Below are positions 17,200 through 23,826 of a stretch of DNA of 64,000 nt, piece by piece. The stretch is taken from assembly GCF_039888675.1 (NCBI RefSeq), contig NZ_JBDQQR010000001.1:992001-1056000 (forward strand). Direction: 5' to 3'. Positions within the stretch are counted from its first letter, which is position 1. The number at the start of each line of letters is the position of its first letter. The DNA comes from Mesorhizobium sp. CAU 1732 (GTDB lineage Bacteria > Pseudomonadota > Alphaproteobacteria > Rhizobiales > Rhizobiaceae). The translations under genes and the position numbers were made by a program. The notes below the pieces were generated by a model. That model saw only the letters and a list, made by a program, of their open reading frames with translations, was not told where the DNA came from and searched no databases.

Positions 17200-19220
17200 C
17201 ACACCAACCCCAGCCTTGCCTTCGTCCGGGCCGCCCCCGCCGAGATCAGCCGGTCGGCGATGATGGCGATGAAGGCGACGGCCAGACCGGCGACGAGGCC
17301 GCGCCCGGTGTCGGCCTTGGTCAGCGCGACATAGACCTCCTGGCCGAGATCGCGCGTGCCGACCAGAGCGGTGATCACCAGCATCGACAGCGCGAACATG
17401 ATCGTCTGGTTGATGCCCAGCATGATCTCCGGCAGCGCCAGCTTCAGCTTCACCTTGGTCAGGATCTGCCGGCGCGTCGCGCCCATGGCGCGGGCGGCCT
17501 CGACCAGCCGCGGATCGACGCGCTGAAGGCCGAGCACCGTGTAGCGGATCGACGGCGCGATGGCGTAAGCGACGACCGCGAGCATGGCGGTGAAATCGCC
17601 GACCCGGAACAGCATGACCGCCGGCATCAGATAGACGAAGGAGGGCAGCGTCTGGAGCGTGTCGATCACCACCCGGACGAAGCCCCAGAGGCGATCGCGC
17701 TCCGCCGCCATGATGCCCACCGGCACACCGATGAGACACGCGAACAGCACCGACACGCCGCAGAGATAGACTGTCACCATCGCGTTTTCCCATTGCCCCG
17801 TCGCGACGATCAGGAACGCAAGCGTGCCGACGAGCAATGCCAGCCGCAGCCCGCCCAGCACATGGCCCGCGAGCGCGAGCAGCGCGACGACGCCGAGCCA
17901 TGGAAGACCGAGCAGGAACCGCTTGAACGGTATCAGGATGTTGAGAAGAACCGCGTTCTTCAGCCCTTCCAGCGTGTCGAAATAGTTGATGTTGATCCAG
18001 CGCACGACGTTCGACCAGAAATCCCCCGTCGAAAGCTGGTAGGCGGCAGGGTAGGTCTGCACGGCGGGGATGACGAGGCCGGCGATGGCAGTGATCGCCA
18101 CGAAGGCGAGGGCAGCGATCGTGTAGGCATGGCGCAGATGCCACGCGCCTGTATGGGACTGTGCGGTGCGGCTGGCGAATGCCTGGCTCAGCCGGTCGAG
18201 CGCGATGGCCAGCGCGACGATCGCAAAGCCTGCCTCCATGCCCGCGCCGATATCGAGCCGGCGCAGCGCCGAGAGCACGTCGAAGCCGAGCCCGCCCGCC
18301 CCGATCATCGAGGCGATGATGACCATGTTGAGCGACAGCATGATCACCTGGTTGACGCCGACCATCAGGCTTTCCTTGGCCGAGGGCACCATGATCCGCC
18401 ACGTTATCTGGCGGCGCGTGCAGCCGACCATGCGCCCGAGATCGCGCACCTCGGCCGGCACGCCGTTGAGCGCGAGAACCGTGATGCGGATCATCGGCGG
18501 CATGGCGTAGATCAGCGTCGCGACGATGGCCGCGACCGGGCCGAAGCCGAACAGCACGAGGATCGGCACGAGATAGGCGAAAACCGGCATCGTCTGCATC
18601 AGGTCGAGAACCGGCCGGATCGCGCGCTCGAAGGCCGGCCAGCGATAGGCGGCGATGCCGAGGACGAGCCCGCCCGCGACGCCGATGGGCACCGCGACAA
18701 GGATCGACGCCAGCGTGATCATCGCGCTCTTCCACTGGCCGAACATGGCGAGGAACAGGAAGCAGGCGGCGACGAGGATGGCCAGTCTGCGCCCCCCGGC
18801 ATACAGCCCCATCAGGCCGACGATGGCCACGACCGCGATCCAAGACAGCGGCGGCACGATCTGGATGGCGGACGAGCCCTGGCCGGACAGGAAACCGGTT
18901 GAGATAAGGCTCAGCACAACGCGGTAGGGCGCATCGACAATCGCGGCGAGAAAACGCGTGAATTCGGTGAAGGTGAAGAGGCCGAAGCTCGCCTCGTTCA
19001 CCAGCCATTTCATGGCGTTGCCGATCCACCGGACAGCGGGAATTTGCCAGGCGCGCGGATAATCGAACGCCCACGCTGCGACGGGCTTGCCGAACTGCCA
19101 GAGCAGGATGCAGGCGAGGAGAATGATGGTGGCGACGAGGATGCGAGATGCCGACCGGCGCGGCGGCGTTTCGTTGCTGGTGAAGGCGTCCGCGTTGGAT
19201 GGGGCGGCCGGGACGCTCAT
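17199..19220 (-). CDS. Glycine betaine/proline-type ABC transporter permease, tandem-fused double permease
   Basis: A 673-residue protein carrying two ProW-type permease domains in one chain. Each half has its own EAA-like loop: GRMVGCTRRQITWRIMVPSA in the first half and ARAMGATRRQILTKVKLKLA in the second. Each is followed by a GVNQVIMLSLNMVIIASMIG-like or GINQTIMFALSMLVITALVG-like membrane segment. Standard ProW has one domain and works as a homodimer, so this fusion supplies both halves. About a dozen or more membrane segments are visible. ATG 19220 with an AGAGGA ribosome-binding site is the likely start; the upstream open frame is palindromic repeat. The stop overlaps the kinase start. 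Confidence 0.93.
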   Translation of the reverse strand: MSVPAAPSNADAFTSNETPPRRSASRILVATIILLACILLWQFGKPVAAWAFDYPRAWQIPAVRWIGNAMKWLVNEASFGLFTFTEFTRFLAAIVDAPYRVVLSLISTGFLSGQGSSAIQIVPPLSWIAVVAIVGLMGLYAGGRRLAILVAACFLFLAMFGQWKSAMITLASILVAVPIGVAGGLVLGIAAYRWPAFERAIRPVLDLMQTMPVFAYLVPILVLFGFGPVAAIVATLIYAMPPMIRITVLALNGVPAEVRDLGRMVGCTRRQITWRIMVPSAKESLMVGVNQVIMLSLNMVIIASMIGAGGLGFDVLSALRRLDIGAGMEAGFAIVALAIALDRLSQAFASRTAQSHTGAWHLRHAYTIAALAFVAITAIAGLVIPAVQTYPAAYQLSTGDFWSNVVRWININYFDTLEGLKNAVLLNILIPFKRFLLGLPWLGVVALLALAGHVLGGLRLALLVGTLAFLIVATGQWENAMVTVYLCGVSVLFACLIGVPVGIMAAERDRLWGFVRVVIDTLQTLPSFVYLMPAVMLFRVGDFTAMLAVVAYAIAPSIRYTVLGLQRVDPRLVEAARAMGATRRQILTKVKLKLALPEIMLGINQTIMFALSMLVITALVGTRDLGQEVYVALTKADTGRGLVAGLAVAFIAIIADRLISAGAARTKARLGLV

Positions 19221-19257
19221 CGACCATCCTCTGGGACCTGCAAACCGGTCGATGGCG

Positions 19258-19393
19258 CGGCACCCCCTCCGTCTCGCTTCGCTCGCCACCTCCCCCGCTT
19301 CGCAGGGGAGGATCCCCGGTCGAGGACTGCCGCAACGCGGATCCTCCCCCATTCATGGGGGAGGGGGACCGCCGTAGGCGGTGGAGGGGGTGA
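19258..19393. repeat. Dispersed palindromic element, type D
   Basis: An imperfect long inverted repeat: CACCCCCTCCGTCTCGCTTC on the left and a complementary GGCGGTGGAGGGGGTG on the right, with inner CCTCCCCCGC/GCAGGGGAGG-type hairpins. It fills most of the 199-bp gap between the transporter ATPase and permease genes. Confidence 0.65.
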
Positions 19394-19419
19394 TATCCGA
19401 AGAAGCGCAGACATCGCTG

Positions 19420-20430
19420 TCACCCCCGCATCAGGACGTCGACGACGTCCTCACGATGGAGCTGGCCAACGGTCCCGCCGCCAGCATCGACCACCCGCAG
19501 TGTCGTGGCGCCACCGTCGAACAGCGGGGCGGCTTCCGCAATGCGCGCGGTGTCGATGATGAATGCCGAACCCGTCGCGTCGCCCTCGACGGCACGCATC
19601 AGCGAGCGCACGCGAATGACTTTCGCCCTGGGCACGTTCCGCGTGAATTCGGCGACGTAGTCGGTCGCCGGGTCGAGCACCAGCGCTTCCGGCGTGTCGC
19701 ATTGTACGATCGCGCCGTCCTTCATGATGGCGATGCGGTCGGCAAGCCGGATCGCCTCGTCGAAATCATGCGTGATGAAGACGATCGTCTTCCTGAGCAC
19801 CGATTGCAGCCGCAAAAACTCGTCCTGCATCTCACGACGGATGAGCGGGTCGAGCGCCGAGAACGGCTCGTCCAGGAACCAGAGCTCCGGTTCGACCGCA
19901 AGCGAGCGCGCAATGCCGACGCGCTGTTGCTGCCCGCCCGACAGCTCGCGCGGAAACGCAGTCTCGCGCCCGGCCAGACCGACGAGCTCGATCATTTCGC
20001 GTGCCCGCGCCTCGCGCTTGTCGCGTGGCACACCCTGCACCTCGAGCGGGAAGGCGACGTTGGCGAGCACGCTCAGATGCGGCAGCAGCGCGAAGTGCTG
20101 GAACACCATGCCCATCTGGTGCCGGCGGATTTCGATCATCCGCTTTTCGTCGGCCGCCAGCAGGTTCTCGCCGTTGAACAGGATTTCGCCGGCGGTGGGT
20201 TCGACCAGACGTGACAGGCAGCGCACCAGCGTCGACTTGCCGGAGCCCGAGAGGCCCATGATAACGAAGATCTCGCCCTCACGGACCTCCAGATTGACGT
20301 CGCGCACGGCAGCGACCAGCCCGCTTCCGGGAAGGCGCGACGCGTCGATGCCGCCGCGCGCAAAGGCGTCTGCGCCGGAGCCGAACAGCTTCCAGACATT
20401 GCGGCAGATGAGTTTGGGGGTGGGGGTCAT
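19420..20430 (-). CDS. Glycine betaine/choline-type ABC transporter ATP-binding protein (ProV-like)
   Basis: A 336-residue ATPase. Walker A is GLSGSGKST, the signature is LSGGQQQRVGIAR and Walker B is LWFLDEPFSALDP, with an H-loop in VFITHDFDEAIRLADRI. The N-terminal VWKLFG region and the extra C-terminal domain of about 90 residues, a partial CBS-like regulatory module, are typical of ProV/OpuAA, where it senses ionic strength. ATG 20430 was chosen because the region upstream of it is palindromic repeat. It lies between the binding protein and permease genes, with repeats in both flanking gaps. Confidence 0.93.
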   Translation of the reverse strand: MTPTPKLICRNVWKLFGSGADAFARGGIDASRLPGSGLVAAVRDVNLEVREGEIFVIMGLSGSGKSTLVRCLSRLVEPTAGEILFNGENLLAADEKRMIEIRRHQMGMVFQHFALLPHLSVLANVAFPLEVQGVPRDKREARAREMIELVGLAGRETAFPRELSGGQQQRVGIARSLAVEPELWFLDEPFSALDPLIRREMQDEFLRLQSVLRKTIVFITHDFDEAIRLADRIAIMKDGAIVQCDTPEALVLDPATDYVAEFTRNVPRAKVIRVRSLMRAVEGDATGSAFIIDTARIAEAAPLFDGGATTLRVVDAGGGTVGQLHREDVVDVLMRG

Positions 20431-20459
20431 GTGACGATTGGCAGGGAGCGTTCTGTCGC

Positions 20460-20573
20460 GCCCCCCTCTGGCCTGCCGGCCATCTCCCCCACGAGGGGGG
20501 AGATCACGCAGTGTCGATGACGAGAGTAATCTCCCCCCTCGTGGGGGAGATGGCCGGCAGGCCAAAGGGGGGC
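20460..20573. repeat. Dispersed long inverted repeat, type E
   Basis: Two nearly perfect arms of about 45 bp (20460-20504 and 20529-20573), each containing GGCCTGCCGGCCATCTCCCC or its complement, flank a 24-bp centre. The element lies in the 176-bp gap between the binding-protein and ATPase genes and would form a very stable hairpin in the mRNA. Confidence 0.85.
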
Positions 20574-20606
20574 AACGTAGGGCATGGACGTCTAATCAGG
20601 CGATGT

Positions 20607-21578
20607 CTACTTCACCCACTCCGACCATTTCGCCTCGTTGGCCGTCATCCACTCGCCGACCACATCCGAGACGCTCTTGCCGTCGAGGTCGACGGCCGTG
20701 ATCATCGCGCCCATATCGTTATTGTCGAGTTGGAATGCCTTGATCGCCTCGTAGGCGCCCGGCCATTTGTCCTTCACGCCCGACCAGCCGACCTTCCAGA
20801 TTTCGCCGAACGGCTTGCCGCAGTCATACTGCATGTCGGGGTTCGAGCCCCAGGCCGGGTCAGTGTAGCATTCGGCGGTGTATTCCGGGAATTCGACCCA
20901 CTCGCCTTCATATTTGGCCGGGGCCCAATGCGGAGCGTAGATCCACAGCAGGATCGGCGCCTGCCGCTGATAGGCGGATTCAAGCTCGGCGAAAAGCGCG
21001 GCGTCGGTGCCCGCGTGGATCACCTCGAAGGGAAGATCGAGCGCCTCGACGCGCTCGTCGTCAAAGCCGCCCCAGGTCACCGGCCCGCCGAGATAGCGGC
21101 CCTTGGGCGCGGTCTCGGCCGTCGAAAACGCCTCGGCACAGGCTTCGTCCTTCAGCGCTTCCCAATTGGGCAGGCCGGGGCACTTCTCCTTCATGTAGGT
21201 GGGATACCACCACTCCTCCTTGGCCTGCATGCCGGTCGGGCCGAAATTCTCGACCTTGCCGGTCGCGGTCGCCGCGTCCATCGCCTCGCGCCCGGTCGTC
21301 TCCCACATTTCCATCGCGACGTGCAGGTCGCCGGATTCGAGGCCGGCGAACTGTGCGAGATAGTCTGCCTGAACGTATTCGACGTTGTAGCCGGCCTTCT
21401 TCAGCACTTCGCCCATGATCTCGGTGGTGATGAGCTGGCCCGTCCAGTCATGCAGCGTCAGCTTGATCGGGTCGGTGGATTCCTGCGCGTGTGCCGAAGC
21501 CGCACCCAGCGAGCACAATGCCGCGGAAACCGCGAGTGTCCGCAACGTCCTGAAAAACATGCGATGGTTCTGAAGCAT
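20607..21578 (-). CDS. Glycine betaine/choline-type ABC transporter substrate-binding protein (OpuAC family)
   Basis: A 323-residue periplasmic binding protein with an N-terminal signal peptide (cleavage after about residue 31, ASAHA). The OpuAC-fold features are seen in IKLTLHDWTGQLITTEIMGEVLKKAGY and in many aromatic residues (several Trp and Tyr, for example KEEWWYPTYMKEK and LLWIYAPHW) that form cation-pi cages for quaternary ammonium groups in this family. Two Cys pairs may form disulfides. It is the first gene of the operon leading to the ATPase, double permease, kinase and flavoenzyme. Start at ATG 21578; an internal ATG at 21560 is possible. The ligand is probably a betaine or a choline-like alcohol. 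Confidence 0.9.
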   Translation of the reverse strand: MLQNHRMFFRTLRTLAVSAALCSLGAASAHAQESTDPIKLTLHDWTGQLITTEIMGEVLKKAGYNVEYVQADYLAQFAGLESGDLHVAMEMWETTGREAMDAATATGKVENFGPTGMQAKEEWWYPTYMKEKCPGLPNWEALKDEACAEAFSTAETAPKGRYLGGPVTWGGFDDERVEALDLPFEVIHAGTDAALFAELESAYQRQAPILLWIYAPHWAPAKYEGEWVEFPEYTAECYTDPAWGSNPDMQYDCGKPFGEIWKVGWSGVKDKWPGAYEAIKAFQLDNNDMGAMITAVDLDGKSVSDVVGEWMTANEAKWSEWVK

Positions 21579-21755
21579 CTGGAAACTCCTGCTCGCCCTC
21601 TGTCAGCCTGTATCGTTGTTGGCGCGGGCTCAGGCAGGGTGAAGCGAGCTTCCCCTCGCGCCGGACCTAACGCAACGGCAGTGTCCGTCAGTGAAAGTCT
21701 CGTTGTCAATCAACCGTGTGGTATTTTTTGTTTTTTTGACCGATTATGCGAGACG

Positions 21756-21777
21756 AATTGGAGTAATCACTTCAATT
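21756..21777. promoter_or_regulatory. Imperfect 22-bp palindrome in the divergent DeoR/transporter promoter region
   Basis: The half-sites AATTGGAGTAA and TCACTTCAATT match at 9 of 11 positions as inverted repeats. They lie 48 bp before the DeoR start and about 180 bp before the binding-protein start, in an unusually AT-rich stretch. The site is a candidate operator for the adjacent DeoR regulator. Confidence 0.5.
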
Positions 21778-21824
21778 TGCACAAAATGCAGTCAACTGCC
21801 GATACCGTAACCTGTGAGGAGACG

Positions 21825-22613
21825 ATGGCGGGCGTGTCACGACGACATGGCGAGATATTGCGGCTCCTGCGCGAGGAGGGGACGCTGTCCGTCGCCGATC
21901 TTGCAGGTAGGCTGGGCGTGTCGCTGGAGACCGTGCGCCGCGACGTGAAGCCGCTGACCGATGACGGCCAGGTGCTCAAGATGCACGGCGCCGTCGGCCT
22001 GCCGTCGGATGTCGGCGAAGCGCCATTCGAGCGGCGGATGCGCGAAAACGCTGCGGCCAAGCGCGCGGTCGCGCGGCACGTAGCGGGCACCATCCGCGAT
22101 GGCGAATCCATCATGCTCGATACGGGCACGACCACCAGCTACCTCGCGCGCGAACTGCTCGGCCATCGGCGGCTGACCGTTGTGACGAACTCCTCCGACA
22201 TCGCGCGCACGCTGGCGACGGTGAACGGCAACCGCGTCTACATGGCCGGCGGCGAACTGCGCCCGGATTCAGGCGCGGCCTTCGGCGTATCCGCGATCGA
22301 GTTCGTGTCGCGTTTTTCCGTGGCGCACGCGATCATCTCGACCGGAGCGATCGACGCGGTGGACGGCGTGATGGACTACGATCTGGAAGAGGCCGAATTC
22401 GCCCGCATGGTGCTGTCGCGCGGCCAGCGCTCGCTGGTCGTCACCGACCAGACGAAATTCGGGCGGCGCGGACTGGTGCATGTCTGTGGCTTCGACGGGT
22501 TCGACGAATTGGTGGCAGACGCGGCGCCGTCACAGGACGTTGCCCAGGCGATAGAAGCAGGTCGGGCGAGGCTGGTTTTGGCCGGGCCGCAGGTCACGGC
22601 GGCCTACCCCTGA
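21825..22613 (+). CDS. DeoR/GlpR family transcriptional regulator
   Basis: A 262-residue repressor. The N-terminal helix-turn-helix is RHGEILRLLREEGTLSVADL and AGRLGVSLETVRRDVKPL, and the C-terminal DeoRC sugar-phosphate isomerase-like sensor has LDTGTTTSYLARELL, VVTNSSDIARTL and AGGELRPDSGAAFG. DeoR proteins usually bind a phosphorylated small metabolite. The frame is open upstream, but ATG 21825 has a strong GAGGAG ribosome-binding site; ATG 21786 is the alternative. It is divergent from the betaine-type operon, which encodes a kinase, so a phosphorylated inducer made by that kinase is plausible (inference). The 3' end overlaps the convergent fdsD by 10 bp. Confidence 0.92.
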   Translation: MAGVSRRHGEILRLLREEGTLSVADLAGRLGVSLETVRRDVKPLTDDGQVLKMHGAVGLPSDVGEAPFERRMRENAAAKRAVARHVAGTIRDGESIMLDTGTTTSYLARELLGHRRLTVVTNSSDIARTLATVNGNRVYMAGGELRPDSGAAFGVSAIEFVSRFSVAHAIISTGAIDAVDGVMDYDLEEAEFARMVLSRGQRSLVVTDQTKFGRRGLVHVCGFDGFDELVADAAPSQDVAQAIEAGRARLVLAGPQVTAAYP

Positions 22614-22954
22614 GAGGCGGCGATTTCGCCGACGGATTCGCCTGCCGCCTGTCCCTTGCCATCCGGGGAGCCGGCATTGGCCTTATCGCCGGCGCCCATC
22701 CCGACGCCGGGCGGGGCGTTGGGCCGCCGGATCGCGGCCGCCGCCTCGCGCACGATGGGCAGCAGGGGCTCGCCACCTGCATCCATCACCTCGAAGAAGT
22801 GTCCGCGCATGCGCGGTTCCCAGAATTTGTTGATGTGTTCGGCCACGCCCGCGACGCCTTCATCATGCGGCTTCGACAGGAAGAACGTGCCGATCTGGTT
22901 CGCCATGCGGATGATCTTGACGTGAGGGTCGAACGGGGCGTCTTCATGCGACAT
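22604..22954 (-). CDS. fdsD: NAD-dependent formate dehydrogenase delta subunit
   Basis: A 116-residue protein. The N-terminal 70 residues match the FdsD pattern: KIIRMANQIGTFFLSKPHDE, then VAEHINKFWEPRMRGHFFE. FdsD is a small accessory subunit of the cytosolic FdsABG(D) molybdenum formate dehydrogenase, involved in assembly and stability. The tail after about residue 75 (GDKANAGSPDGKGQAAGES) is low-complexity and longer than in many homologues. It is the last gene of the fds operon. Its start overlaps the end of fdhD by 11 bases, and its 3' end overlaps the convergent DeoR gene. Confidence 0.9.
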   Translation of the reverse strand: MSHEDAPFDPHVKIIRMANQIGTFFLSKPHDEGVAGVAEHINKFWEPRMRGHFFEVMDAGGEPLLPIVREAAAAIRRPNAPPGVGMGAGDKANAGSPDGKGQAAGESVGEIAASQG

Positions 22955-23768
22955 TCTGGGCTGCTCCGCTGGTCACGCGTTCAGGATGCGTGAAGATGTC
23001 GAATTCATCGCCGCGCACGAGCGCGACGAGCGTCATGCCGGCCTCGTCGGCCGTGCGAATGGCAAGTGCCGTCGGCGCCGAAACCGCGATGATGGCGGAT
23101 GCGCCAATCGCAGCCGTTTTCTGCACCATCTCGACGGAAACGCGGCTGGTGACCACGACTGCGCCCGACGCGCCGCCGATGCCTGCTTTTGCAAGCGCGC
23201 CGGCGAGCTTGTCGAGCGCGTTGTGGCGGCCGACATCTTCGCGCGCCAGCACGACGCCCTTGCCCGGAACGTAGAAGCCGGCCGCGTGCACCGCGCCGGT
23301 CTGGGCGTGCATGGGCTGCAGCTTGGACAGGAGTTTCACCGCCTGGGTGACGTCTTCGGCACCAAGCGTCAGCGTCGACTTACGCACGTCGCGGACCGAG
23401 CGCATCGCCTCGTCGATGGATTCGATGCCGCACAGCCCGCAGCCGACCGGACCGGCGAGCCGCCTGCGGCGCTGCTCGAACCGCGTGTTGGCGGTGTCCT
23501 TGAGACGGATTTGGATGTCGATGCCTGCCTCGACATCCTCAACCGCGATCGTGTCGATTTCAATGGAGGACGCGATGATGCCTTCGGTGAGCGAGAAGCC
23601 GAGCGCGAAATCCTCGAAATCCGCGGGCGAGGCCATCATCACCGCATGGGTCGTGCCCGCGTAGGACAGCGCGACGGGCGTTTCCTCCGGCACCATGCGC
23701 GCGGCTGCCTGCGTGCCGGAGGCGCGTCGTGCGATGCGGATCGTGGAGGTGAGGGGCGGGCGGGTCAT
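22944..23768 (-). CDS. fdhD: Formate dehydrogenase accessory sulfurtransferase FdhD
   Basis: A 274-residue protein that transfers sulfur from a cysteine desulfurase to the molybdenum cofactor of formate dehydrogenase. The catalytic CxxC is C110-G-L-C113 in GPVGCGLCGIESIDEA. Other conserved parts are FALGFSLTEGII and LAREDVGRHNALDKLAGAL. The start at ATG 23768 skips an upstream open stretch that is a palindromic repeat. It lies between fdsA and fdsD in the fds operon. Confidence 0.96.
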   Translation of the reverse strand: MTRPPLTSTIRIARRASGTQAAARMVPEETPVALSYAGTTHAVMMASPADFEDFALGFSLTEGIIASSIEIDTIAVEDVEAGIDIQIRLKDTANTRFEQRRRRLAGPVGCGLCGIESIDEAMRSVRDVRKSTLTLGAEDVTQAVKLLSKLQPMHAQTGAVHAAGFYVPGKGVVLAREDVGRHNALDKLAGALAKAGIGGASGAVVVTSRVSVEMVQKTAAIGASAIIAVSAPTALAIRTADEAGMTLVALVRGDEFDIFTHPERVTSGAAQNVA

Positions 23769-23781
23769 TGATGACAGCCTT

Positions 23782-23805
23782 CTTCTCCCCGTGAACGGGG
23801 AGAAG
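23782..23805. repeat. Short palindrome related to type A arms
   Basis: CTTCTCCCC (23782-23790) and GGGGAGAAG (23797-23805) form a hairpin in the 58-bp gap between fdsA and fdhD. It matches the outer arm of the type A elements without their core. Confidence 0.7.
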
Positions 23806-23826
23806 GGAAGGTCTGAGCCCCGCACA

